A stretch of 14,117 nt of DNA from Anaerolineae bacterium. Its GTDB lineage: Bacteria; Chloroflexota; Anaerolineae; B4-G1; SLSP01. Location of the stretch: contig JAGPHL010000037.1 of the NCBI GenBank assembly GCA_018055515.1, positions 3,380-17,496 of the forward strand, written 5' to 3'. Position 1 is the first letter of the stretch. Every line of letters starts with the position of its first letter. Both the position numbers and the translations under genes were made by a program. The notes under the pieces are model-generated. The model had not been told where the DNA came from and did no database searches. It saw only the letters and a program-made list of their open reading frames with translations. Shown piece after piece: positions 1-6,763 of this stretch.

Positions 1-2676
1 GCCCTGCAGACCGCAGCGCAGCGCATCCGGCAGGCGGGATACACCCCCTTCGCGTGGAGTTTCACCACGCTCGGCGACCCCGATTTTGAGGCGCAAATGG
101 TCGTGGACGCTTTCACCGCCGGCTTTGAGGGCTTCGTCTTCAACGCAGAGGGCGCCACCAACGGTCGCCGGGAAGCCGCCATCGCCCTGGGCGAGAAACT
201 GCACGCCGCCAACGTGGACTTCGATCGGCTCTATCTGTGCTCTTATCCCACCCCGCTCACCCATCACGCCGCCATTCCCTTCAACGAAATGGGACCCTAC
301 TGCAAGGGCGGGCTGATGCCCATGGCTTACGGCACCTACCTCCAACCGCCCGAAATCGTCATCGGGAAGTGGACCTACGAGCAAAACACGACCTGGATGG
401 CCCAACAGGGGCTGCAGCTGCCCATCTATCCCGTCCTCGGACCTTACCTGGATAACCTGGCGCAACAACCGATGAGCCAGGAAGTGCTCCAGACGTGGCT
501 GGATTGCCTTGCCGGCTATGCGCCGACCTTCTTCAGCCTCTACACCACGGCGGCGCTCATCCCCGAACACTTCGCCCCGATTCGTGCCTTTGTGCTTGGC
601 AGCCCGCCCCCTCTCGCCCCCGCCGCCTGGATTCATGCCCTCGGCGGCGCGGCGTTGTTCGCCAGCGCCGGCAATGCCGCCTCGCGATTCGCCAGTCTGG
701 TCTACGGCACGGAAGTGGAGCTCCTCGGATCGCCAACGACGGCCGGCGGACAACGCTGGCAGCGAGTTCGCGCCGGCCGCCTGGAAGGCTGGCTGCCAGA
801 AGTGCAGCTCCAGTCCAGCGCGCCGGGTCCATGGCCCGCGTTAGCGCCACCTCCCACCCCGCCTGCCGGACACCTGCTCACCGTTTGGAGCACCGACGAG
901 CTCAACACGCGCTCGGACCCCGTCGTCCGTCCCACGACGTTGGTGGGCCGCATCCCCAAAGGGACGCGGCTGAAGGTGGTGGAAGACGCCGACAAAGCGC
1001 TCCAGCGGGTCGGGAAAGCGGGCCATTGGCTGCACGTCCAGGTCGAGCCTTCCGGCCCGACCGTCTGGGTCGCGGCCTGGTATCTCAGCCCCTACGATCC
1101 TCTCGCCCCTGCCACGCCGGGGCTGCGCGTGCGCGTCCACAATCCAGAGGAGGGTTACCTCGCCATCCGCAGTGGGCCTTCGAGCACGCACGACCAGATC
1201 GGACAGGCGCCGCACGGCAGCGTGCTTTTCTCGCTAGAATCCGACGCCGAAACGCAGCGCAAGGTGGGGCAAGAGGGCGACTGGCTGCGAATGGTCACCC
1301 CCAACGGGCTGGAAGGCTATGTGGCCGCCTGGTATCTGCGCCCTTACGTGCGGACCACCGCCGAGGTCCGCTACGTGCTCGTCGAAAGCCCGCAGGCCGG
1401 CGTGCAGCTGCGTGCTGCGCCCGACCCCGAGGCCGCCCCCGGCTGGTGGGTGCCCCACGCCACCGTGCTCGAATCGCTGGAAGCGCCCGACGTCACCGCC
1501 GACAAACTGGAGCAGTTCGGCGCCTGGCTCCAGGTGCGCACGCCCTCTCGCCGCGAAGGATATGTGCCGGTCAGGCAGCTGCGGGCGCCCGAAGTGCCGG
1601 ATACCCGTCAGCCGACCAACGACGCCAAACTCCCCTACGGTCGCTCCGCCTGGCTTTTCGGGATGCACGCCGCCGATATCGCCGACGACACGCCCGAACA
1701 ACGACGGCGCATCCGGCAGCTCTTCGAGAGCAGCGGCAAGCGCGGCTGGATTCTCTTCACGCAGGCGATCGGCTCCAATCCCGCCATGGGCTTCAACGAG
1801 GAATTGCGACAGAGGCTCTGGGATTGGTCACGAGCAGGCTACGGCGTCATCGTGCGGCTGAACCACAGCTACTATCCCTCAGGGACCTTGCCCGATTCTC
1901 CCCTCTACGACGCTTTTGCGGCGACCTGCGCCCGCTGGGTGGAGCTCTACCTCAAACATGACGAAGAGCCTGCCTCGCGTTACACCTGGATCCTCCAGAT
2001 CGGCAACGAGCCCAACAACCCCAGCGAACATCCGGGAGATGTGGGGGTGATTCGGGAAAACATCACGCCGCAGCTGTACGCCCGCGCCTTCAACAAGGTC
2101 TACGCGGCAGTCAAAAGGGTCCTGCCGCAGGCCTACGTCGCCCCCGCCGCGATTGATCCCTACAATTCCACGCCGATGCAGCTGGTCAACCGGCGCTATC
2201 GCCCGCTGGAATATTTCCAGGAGCTGCTAGACGCCATCCCGGCGCTCGACGCCTTCATCCTCCACGCCTACACTCACGGACCTTCCGTGAGCGCCATCAC
2301 CTCGCTCGCCCCCTTCGCCGATTTCATGACCGATCACTACTTCGATTTCCAGACCTATCGGCAATTCATGGAGCGGATTCCCGCCAGGTGGAAACAGGTG
2401 CCGGTGATCATCGGCGAGACGAATCACCTCTGCCGCGCCCCGGGCGCCCCTGGCTGCGAGGACCCCGCTCAGCAGGGCTGGATCAACGCCAACATCAATT
2501 GGGTGCGCGCCGTCTATCAGGAAATCCACCGCTGGAACAGCATCCCCTACATCCAGCAAATCCATGGGGTGCTGCTCTACCGCTGGTCAGGTGATCAGTG
2601 GGAATTGCACAACAAGGACCAAATCCTGCTGGACTTCACTCAGGCGATGGGAAACGATTATCGCTGGCGAAGCTAA
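1..2676 (+). CDS. Large SH3b-domain protein with C-terminal glycosidase-like barrel (5'-partial)
   Basis: The frame is open from the first base, so the start codon and any signal peptide lie upstream; 891 residues are visible. Residues about 1-200 look like the end of a (beta/alpha) barrel, with strand-like segments such as FVFNAEG and LPIYPVLGPY. Four SH3b-like modules follow at roughly 210-270, 290-365, 374-449 and 455-529; the second and third end in nearly identical VAAWYL-x-PY motifs. The C-terminal part (about 549-891) resembles a clan GH-A glycoside hydrolase: IGNEPNN places a candidate acid/base Glu at residue 670, and IIGETNH places a candidate nucleophile Glu at 806, a normal spacing for that clan. 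SH3b domains usually bind peptidoglycan or other cell-surface polymers, so an extracytoplasmic role in glycan binding or cleavage is likely. The substrate cannot be read from the sequence, and a binding-only, non-catalytic protein is possible. The gene converges on its neighbour and ends just before a strong hairpin. Confidence 0.82.
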   Translation, partial: ALQTAAQRIRQAGYTPFAWSFTTLGDPDFEAQMVVDAFTAGFEGFVFNAEGATNGRREAAIALGEKLHAANVDFDRLYLCSYPTPLTHHAAIPFNEMGPYCKGGLMPMAYGTYLQPPEIVIGKWTYEQNTTWMAQQGLQLPIYPVLGPYLDNLAQQPMSQEVLQTWLDCLAGYAPTFFSLYTTAALIPEHFAPIRAFVLGSPPPLAPAAWIHALGGAALFASAGNAASRFASLVYGTEVELLGSPTTAGGQRWQRVRAGRLEGWLPEVQLQSSAPGPWPALAPPPTPPAGHLLTVWSTDELNTRSDPVVRPTTLVGRIPKGTRLKVVEDADKALQRVGKAGHWLHVQVEPSGPTVWVAAWYLSPYDPLAPATPGLRVRVHNPEEGYLAIRSGPSSTHDQIGQAPHGSVLFSLESDAETQRKVGQEGDWLRMVTPNGLEGYVAAWYLRPYVRTTAEVRYVLVESPQAGVQLRAAPDPEAAPGWWVPHATVLESLEAPDVTADKLEQFGAWLQVRTPSRREGYVPVRQLRAPEVPDTRQPTNDAKLPYGRSAWLFGMHAADIADDTPEQRRRIRQLFESSGKRGWILFTQAIGSNPAMGFNEELRQRLWDWSRAGYGVIVRLNHSYYPSGTLPDSPLYDAFAATCARWVELYLKHDEEPASRYTWILQIGNEPNNPSEHPGDVGVIRENITPQLYARAFNKVYAAVKRVLPQAYVAPAAIDPYNSTPMQLVNRRYRPLEYFQELLDAIPALDAFILHAYTHGPSVSAITSLAPFADFMTDHYFDFQTYRQFMERIPARWKQVPVIIGETNHLCRAPGAPGCEDPAQQGWINANINWVRAVYQEIHRWNSIPYIQQIHGVLLYRWSGDQWELHNKDQILLDFTQAMGNDYRWRS

Positions 2677-2705
2677 ACCCTTCCAGGAGCCCCCGGCCCA
2701 CGAAA

Positions 2706-2736
2706 AGCGGTCGGCATTTTTTGAATGCCGACCGCT
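2706..2736. terminator. Bidirectional rho-independent terminator
   Basis: A perfect 13-bp inverted repeat (AGCGGTCGGCATT and its complement) encloses a 5-base TTTTG loop. It lies between the stop codons of two convergent genes. The minus-strand transcript has a short TTTT tail after the stem. The plus-strand tail is weaker (CCTTGCGCTGTT). The hairpin probably serves both genes. Confidence 0.85.
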
Positions 2737-2756
2737 CCTTGCGCTGTTGAACCGGA

Positions 2757-4073
2757 CTAGGCGAAGCGTTCCGCCAGAATGTCCTCCAGGGTCGGTTTGC
2801 CGATCACCTGCAGCTCATAACGCACCCGTTCCATGGGATGATTGATGCTCAACACGCGGGTGAGGTCAATCGGCGTGCCGATCACCACCAGGTCGCAGGG
2901 CGTGTTGTTGATAGTGACCTCCAGGTCGCGCACCTGCTCGTGACCATACCCCATCGCGGGCAAAATCTGCCCGGTGCGGGGATACCTGGCATAGGTCGCC
3001 GAAATCGAGGCCACCGCATACGGGCGCGGATCCATGATCTCCGCGGCGCCGAAGCGTTGCGCCGCCACGTAGCCCGCCCCGTAGGCCATCTCGCCGTGCG
3101 TGAGCGTGGGTCCGTCCTCCACAACCAGCACCCGCTTGCCGCGGATGCGCTCAGGATGATCCACGAAAAGCGGGGAGGCGGCCTCTACCACGATTGCCTG
3201 GGGGTTCACCTCAGCGACGTGCTGATAGATCTGGCGCACGCTGGCATAATCCGCTGTGTCCATCTTGTTGAGCACGATCACATCCGCCGCACGGAAATTG
3301 GTCTCGCCGGGATAGTAAGTGACCTCGTGCCCGGGGCGATGGGGATCGGCGACCGCGATCCACAGATCCGGTTTGTAGAAGGGGATGTCGTTATTGCCGC
3401 CATCCCAGACCACCACATCCGCTTCCTTCTCGGCCTCGCGCAGGATCGCCTCATAGTCCACGCCGGCATAGACCACCACACCACGATCAATGTGCGGTTC
3501 GTACTCCTCCCGCTCCTCGATCGTGCACTCGTGCAGGTCCAGGTCTGCGTAGGTAGCGAAGCGCTGCACGCGCTGCCGCACCAGATCGCCATACGGCATG
3601 GGATGGCGCACGGCAACGACCTTCTTGCCGAGCCGCTGCAGCGCATCGCACACGTGACGGGTCGTCTGCGATTTGCCCGCGCCCGTGCGCACCGCCGTGA
3701 CCGCGACGACAGGCTTGCTGCTCTTGAGCATGGTGCCCTTGCCGCCCATCACCCGAAAATCGGGGCCCAGCGCCGTGACCAGGCTGGCTTTGTGCATCAC
3801 GTACTCATGCGGCACGTCGGAATAGGCGAACACCACCTGATCCACATCGTACTTGCGGATGAGGTCTGTCAATTCAGCCTCGGGATAGATCGGGATACCT
3901 TGGGGATACAGCGCTCCCGCCAGCTGCGGCGGATACAGACGCCCTTCGATGTTGGGGATCTGCGTTGCGGTGAAGGCCACCACCTCGTAACGCGGATTAT
4001 CCCGAAAATACGTGTTGAAATTGTGAAAATCGCGCCCGGCAGCGCCCATGATGATCAACCGGATTTTTTCCAT
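2757..4073 (-). CDS. GTPase of the cyclic 2,3-diphosphoglycerate synthetase family
   Basis: This 438-residue protein has the length and motif order of the cDPG-synthetase-like family. An N-terminal Rossmann-like segment (IIMGAAGRDFHNFN, residues 7-20) is followed by a P-loop domain with TGAGKS at 130-135, an acidic WDGGNND motif at 223-229 and an NKMD guanine-specificity motif at 269-272. In methanogens the characterised enzyme uses ATP to close 2,3-diphosphoglycerate into the cyclic anhydride, a solute linked to heat tolerance. Bacterial homologues are often annotated the same way without proof, and the NKMD motif suggests a GTPase. The ATG is preceded by AAGGAGAG (4081-4088) at a spacing of 7. 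The gene stands alone, isolated by terminators on both sides, so its neighbours give no clue to its role. A 6-bp hairpin (4106-4126) lies just upstream; I found no convincing promoter. Family membership is firm and the reaction is not. Confidence 0.85.
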   Translation of the reverse strand: MEKIRLIIMGAAGRDFHNFNTYFRDNPRYEVVAFTATQIPNIEGRLYPPQLAGALYPQGIPIYPEAELTDLIRKYDVDQVVFAYSDVPHEYVMHKASLVTALGPDFRVMGGKGTMLKSSKPVVAVTAVRTGAGKSQTTRHVCDALQRLGKKVVAVRHPMPYGDLVRQRVQRFATYADLDLHECTIEEREEYEPHIDRGVVVYAGVDYEAILREAEKEADVVVWDGGNNDIPFYKPDLWIAVADPHRPGHEVTYYPGETNFRAADVIVLNKMDTADYASVRQIYQHVAEVNPQAIVVEAASPLFVDHPERIRGKRVLVVEDGPTLTHGEMAYGAGYVAAQRFGAAEIMDPRPYAVASISATYARYPRTGQILPAMGYGHEQVRDLEVTINNTPCDLVVIGTPIDLTRVLSINHPMERVRYELQVIGKPTLEDILAERFA

Positions 4074-4200
4074 ACAGATCCTCTCCTTGTCTAGCGATAA
4101 TGAAGCGGGCGCTCAGCCTCCGCCCGAAGACTGCGCCCAGCGTGCAGCCTCAAGCCTAATCCAGCCCGAGCCATTGAACAAGTGAGATTTCATAACAAAA

Positions 4201-4232
4201 AGGACGCCAATCCTCACATCGGACGGCGTCCT
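4201..4232 (-). terminator. Rho-independent terminator, second of a tandem pair after nusB
   Basis: An 8-bp outer stem (AGGACGCC with GGCGTCCT) encloses a smaller TCC/GGA inner stem. Read on the minus strand, the hairpin is followed at once by TTTTTG. It is the backup stop for the nusB transcript and insulates the isolated gene downstream. Confidence 0.8.
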
Positions 4233-4251
4233 GAAGTCAAATCCGAAAAAT

Positions 4252-4266
4252 CGTGGCGGAGCCACG
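4252..4266 (-). terminator. Rho-independent terminator immediately after nusB
   Basis: A perfect 6-bp stem (CGTGGC with GCCACG) has a 3-base loop. On the minus strand it is followed by ATTTTTC. It begins only about 5 bases past the nusB stop codon. The stem is short but GC-rich and the U-tract is good. Confidence 0.7.
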
Positions 4267-4271
4267 CCCGC

Positions 4272-4733
4272 TCAGCTCGACGCGGGGGCAGCGGTTTCCA
4301 TGCCGGCTTCCAGCGCCTCGGTGATCTCGCGTCGCAGCGGCGCCAACGCCCCCAACACGCCGTTGACAAAACGCGGCGCGCTATCTGAGCCAAAAGCCTT
4401 CGCCAGCTCCACGGCTTCGTTGATGGCGACCTTGGTGGGAATTCGGCCCACGGTAAACTCGTACAGCGCCATCCGCAGCACGTTGCGGTCCACGATCGCC
4501 ACCTGCTCGAGAGGCCATTCCCGCGCGTATTGCTGAATGTAGACATCGAGCTGCGCCCAGCACTTCACCACGCCGGTCACCAGCTGCTGATAGTATTCCA
4601 GCACGGGCTCAGGCAAATCCGGCTCGCGCTCGAGGCAGTTTTGCAGCACCCAACCGACAGCATGCCCTACGGCGTCAATCTCGTAGAGCGACTGCAAAGC
4701 CAACTCCCGCGCCAGGCGTCGCTCGCCCTTCAT
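4272..4733 (-). CDS. nusB: Transcription antitermination factor NusB
   Basis: NusB binds boxA RNA together with ribosomal protein S10 and supports processive antitermination, chiefly on rRNA operons. The 153-residue length is typical. The N-terminus (RRLARELALQSLYEID) matches the family's first helix. The C-terminal signature is intact: IPTKVAINEAVELAKAFG followed by SAPRFVNGVLG. The last 15 or so residues (EAGMETAAPASS) are a low-complexity tail beyond the core fold. The gene lies 23 bases downstream of an Asp23-family gene, with only a weak GGGAG-type ribosome site between them, so translational coupling is plausible. Two terminators follow. An Asp23-nusB pair also occurs in Bacillus subtilis (yqhY-nusB). 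Confidence 0.95.
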   Translation of the reverse strand: MKGERRLARELALQSLYEIDAVGHAVGWVLQNCLEREPDLPEPVLEYYQQLVTGVVKCWAQLDVYIQQYAREWPLEQVAIVDRNVLRMALYEFTVGRIPTKVAINEAVELAKAFGSDSAPRFVNGVLGALAPLRREITEALEAGMETAAPASS

Positions 4734-4756
4734 AGACGTCCCATCCCGCTCCCGCT

Positions 4757-5128
4757 CTAGCCCTGGATCGGCGCCGCCGGAGGTTGTGGGGCCGACGGCG
4801 TAAACACCACATCCTCGATGTAGACGTTCACCGCCTCAACGGGCATCCCAATCATCTTCTGGATGGCCTCGGTGACGCTCTTCTGGACCGAACGGCCCAG
4901 CTGCAACAAACTGATGTCGGGCGCCGCCATGATGTGCAAATCTACCGACACGCGACCCTCAGAGACGTGCACCTGCACCGATTTGCCGCTCAGGCCTAAA
5001 AACCGTTCCGCATCGGTCTGCTCGGCAATTTTCGCCACGCCAGGCACTTCCCTGGTCGTCAGTCGGGCGATGGTTTCCAATACCCCAGGCTCCACGGTCA
5101 CCTTTCCCGGGATCACTTTGTTTTCCAT
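4757..5128 (-). CDS. Asp23/Gls24-family protein (YqhY-like)
   Basis: A 123-residue Asp23/Gls24 (DUF322) protein. The N-terminal GKVTVEPGVLETIARLTT and the following EVPGV are the family's opening motif. The C-terminal part has the usual VEAVNVYIEDVVF strand. The last ten residues are Pro/Ala-rich. Family members are cytoplasmic. Asp23 itself forms membrane-associated assemblies in Staphylococcus aureus, while YqhY of B. subtilis is genetically linked to acetyl-CoA carboxylase. The position directly before nusB makes this the probable YqhY counterpart. A paralogue lies at 12702-13055 beside fakA. The ATG has an AAGGAA-type ribosome site near 5139-5146. A small hairpin (CAACAG/CTGTTG, 5151-5165) lies just upstream of that site. 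No clear promoter was found between this gene and rpmF, so it may depend on read-through from rpmF. The molecular function is not established. Confidence 0.88.
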   Translation of the reverse strand: MENKVIPGKVTVEPGVLETIARLTTREVPGVAKIAEQTDAERFLGLSGKSVQVHVSEGRVSVDLHIMAAPDISLLQLGRSVQKSVTEAIQKMIGMPVEAVNVYIEDVVFTPSAPQPPAAPIQG

Positions 5129-5190
5129 CTTTCACCATTCCTTCCCTCAACAACAGGCTCTGTTGCAAAATACGCCCGTAACAACAAACT

Positions 5191-5212
5191 CCGGGCCTCC
5201 GTGGAGGCCCGG
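5191..5212 (-). terminator. GC-rich hairpin after rpmF: terminator or attenuator
   Basis: A perfect 10-bp inverted repeat (CCGGGCCTCC and its complement) is separated by only two bases, so the real loop is probably 4-6 bases. On the minus strand it is followed by AGTTTGTTGTT, a moderately U-rich tail. It lies 82 bases past rpmF and 62 bases before the Asp23 start, so it could set the ratio of rpmF to asp23-nusB mRNA. Confidence 0.65.
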
Positions 5213-5294
5213 CCATGCTCCCATTGCAGACAAGGACGAGTGCGCGCGCCCCTGCAGGTCGAAGTTTCCACGCCGCCGGGGGTGACCCAACAGC

Positions 5295-5486
5295 TCAATC
5301 CTTCTTCACTTCCAGGACTTTGACGCGCCGATAAGTGCCGCAATTGTGACACACGTGATAAGGACGCACCATTTCACCGCATTCAGGACACGGCACCAAA
5401 TGGTAAAGCGTCGGGGCCGCGAAAGTATGCGCGCGGCGATTCTTGCGGCGTCGGCTAGTGGTCTTGTGTTTCGGTACTGCTGGCAT
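5295..5486 (-). CDS. rpmF: 50S ribosomal protein bL32
   Basis: A 63-residue bL32 of the large ribosomal subunit. The N-terminus (MPAVPKHKTTSRRRKNRRAH) is the family's basic lead-in. A zinc ribbon follows, formed by CPEC (residues 33-36) and CHNC (46-49), so this is the four-cysteine, zinc-binding form. The ribosome site AAGGAGT lies rather far upstream (about 12 bases between GGAG and the ATG). A consensus promoter at 5585-5612 gives a leader of about 90 bases. In many bacteria a yceD/DUF177 gene precedes rpmF; here the upstream 138 bases carry no such gene. A hairpin at 5191-5212 follows. Confidence 0.96.
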   Translation of the reverse strand: MPAVPKHKTTSRRRKNRRAHTFAAPTLYHLVPCPECGEMVRPYHVCHNCGTYRRVKVLEVKKD

Positions 5487-5531
5487 ATTAGTTCAATACT
5501 CCTTATCCAAAATCACGCCTGGACAGCAGCA

Positions 5532-5558
5532 CGGCGAAAATGCCTGACCCGCTCGCCG
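5532..5558 (-). promoter_or_regulatory. Hairpin in the rpmF leader
   Basis: A 6-bp stem (CGGCGA with TCGCCG) with a 15-base loop lies inside the predicted 90-base leader of the rpmF mRNA. It could be an autoregulatory leader element. It could also be chance structure in GC-rich DNA. Confidence 0.3.
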
Positions 5559-5584
5559 CCGCTCCATCATCCGGCGCAGTCCCC

Positions 5585-5612
5585 ATTATACGGAAAAGCG
5601 CGTTCCTGTCAA
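5585..5612 (-). promoter_or_regulatory. Consensus housekeeping promoter for rpmF
   Basis: On the minus strand the sequence reads TTGACA (5607-5612), a 16-base spacer, then TATAAT (5585-5590). Both hexamers match the sigma-70 consensus exactly. Transcription should start near 5578, about 90 bases before the rpmF ATG. The -35 element lies just past the stop codon of the upstream coiled-coil gene, which keeps rpmF expression independent of it. Confidence 0.88.
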
Positions 5613-5624
5613 ACGGGCATTGGC

Positions 5625-6092
5625 TCACTCCTGCAGCCGCCGCTCACGGTCAGCTTCCAGCTTCTGCAGCCCGTTATCCACCGTCCGCTGCAAGCGCGCC
5701 AGCTCCTGCTGCAACTGACTGAGGGTATCGAACACATATTCGTCCGCCTCAGCGCGCAGGGCGGCGGCCTCCTCCTGAGCACGTTGCCGTGTCACCCCGG
5801 CCTGATGGCGGGCCTCTTGCATCAGGCGATGCTCATCCGTCAGCTTCTGCGCTTCCTCGCGCGCAGCCGCGATAATGCGCTCGCCCTCCTGGCGCGCCTG
5901 AGCCAACAGCGCCTCGCGTTCTGCCAGCACCTGCCGCGCTTGGGCGAGCTCGGCGGGCAAGGCGGTGCGCAGTTCCTCCAGCAGACGGCGCGCATCCGCT
6001 TCATTCACCGCCCGATTCCCAGACAGGGGGATCTTTGGGCTATTTTTCAGCAAGAAATCTTCCAGCTGTTTGATGCGAAAATCAATGTCCAT
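5625..6092 (-). CDS. Short coiled-coil protein, SepIVA/DivIVA-like
   Basis: A 155-residue, almost wholly helical protein rich in Ala, Glu, Arg and Gln, with no signal peptide or membrane segment. Residues 1-45 form a small head (MDIDFRIKQLEDFL, then KIPLSG and LLEELRTALPAEL). Residues about 48-115 are heptad-like (LAQARQVLAEREALLAQA, then GERIIAAAREEAQKL). The end carries DEYVFDTLSQLQQEL. The order of head, VPx-type loop, alanine-rich coil and terminal YV segment resembles actinobacterial SepIVA, a DivIVA-type division protein encoded in coaD/rpmF-type neighbourhoods. Automated annotation may call such proteins F-type ATPase subunit B-like; no membrane anchor supports that here. The ATG has a strong AGGAGG site 5-6 bases upstream. 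The gene lies between coaD and rpmF, transcribed in the same direction. A scaffold role in division or envelope growth is inferred. Confidence 0.7.
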   Translation of the reverse strand: MDIDFRIKQLEDFLLKNSPKIPLSGNRAVNEADARRLLEELRTALPAELAQARQVLAEREALLAQARQEGERIIAAAREEAQKLTDEHRLMQEARHQAGVTRQRAQEEAAALRAEADEYVFDTLSQLQQELARLQRTVDNGLQKLEADRERRLQE

Positions 6093-6187
6093 CCGCGCCT
6101 CCTGGTCTGAAAATAAAGCGGCCGGCCCAAAACTTTTTCATCCCTTCCCAATGAATTTCACCGCGAAGGTCACGTGAAAGCTCTGAC

Positions 6188-6232
6188 GGCTTCGGGGATC
6201 TCCGCGCCCCGGCCATGAAACTCCCGCTTCAT
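6188..6232 (-). terminator. Possible weak terminator after coaD
   Basis: Two adjacent hairpins lie just past coaD. One is CATGAA/TTCATG at 6213-6232. The other is CGGGG/CCCCG, extended by GGC/GCC, at 6188-6214. Neither is followed by a clear U-tract on the minus strand, so read-through into the coiled-coil gene is likely. Confidence 0.3.
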
Positions 6233-6238
6233 GCTTTT

Positions 6239-6763
6239 CTAGTCTCGCAGCGAGACCAAAGGGATGCCGCCGGCGCCCACCGCCTTCTCACGGACTTCCA
6301 ACAGCGCCGCTACGACATGCGGCGGAACCATCGTCGAAATATCGCCCCCCAGGGAACAGACTTCTTTGACGATGCTTGACGAGAGGAAGGCGTGTTCCTG
6401 TCGCGTCATGAGGCACACGGTCTCGATGTGCGGCGCCAGCGCTTTGTTGGTCAGCGCCATCTGATATTCCAGCTCGAAATCGGAAATCACCCGCAAACCA
6501 CGCACCAGGACCTGCGCGCCCACTGAGTCGGCAAAAGCCGTGGTCAGTTCGCTGTAAGAGCGCACTTCGATGTTGGGCACCGAGCGCAACGCCTCCCGCA
6601 CAAAAGCGACCCGTTCCTCTGCCGAAAACCACAGCCGCTTATTGGGATGCTCATACACCGCGATGACCAACCGGTCAAACAGCGCCGCCGCCCGCTGCGC
6701 AATATCCATGTGTCCAAAGTGAATCGGATCAAACGAACCAGGATACAGAGCGCATTTTCCCAT
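6239..6763 (-). CDS. coaD: Phosphopantetheine adenylyltransferase
   Basis: CoaD transfers the adenylyl group of ATP to 4'-phosphopantetheine, giving dephospho-CoA, the penultimate step of coenzyme A synthesis in the cytoplasm. The 174 residues show the nucleotidyltransferase signatures. YPGSFDPIHFGH (7-18) carries the HxGH motif that binds ATP phosphates. RGLR lies at 88-91 and SSSIVKEV at 128-135. The C-terminus (about 158-174) is slightly longer than in many homologues. The ATG shares one base with the recG stop codon (TGATG), and a GGGAG site lies about 9 bases upstream, so translation is probably coupled to recG. It is the last gene of the Asp23-fakA-fakB-fakB-recG-coaD operon. Its product feeds CoA and acyl-carrier supply, which fits the lipid genes upstream. 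Confidence 0.97.
   Translation of the reverse strand: MGKCALYPGSFDPIHFGHMDIAQRAAALFDRLVIAVYEHPNKRLWFSAEERVAFVREALRSVPNIEVRSYSELTTAFADSVGAQVLVRGLRVISDFELEYQMALTNKALAPHIETVCLMTRQEHAFLSSSIVKEVCSLGGDISTMVPPHVVAALLEVREKAVGAGGIPLVSLRD

Noticed and set aside
495..1961. A 488-codon plus-strand frame inside the SH3b gene
   Set aside because: Its product is Arg/Ala/Pro-rich with no domain, while the overlapping frame encodes clear SH3b and glycosidase-like motifs.
2838..4094. A long plus-strand open frame of 418 codons opposite the cDPG-synthetase-like gene
   Set aside because: It is rich in His, Arg and Ile with no recognisable domain and lies antisense to a clear GTPase gene. It is a by-product of codon bias in GC-rich DNA.
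5213..5294. A possible small RNA or small gene between rpmF and the 5191-5212 hairpin
   Set aside because: No ribosome site or promoter is visible in this short stretch; it is simply the 3' untranslated end of rpmF.
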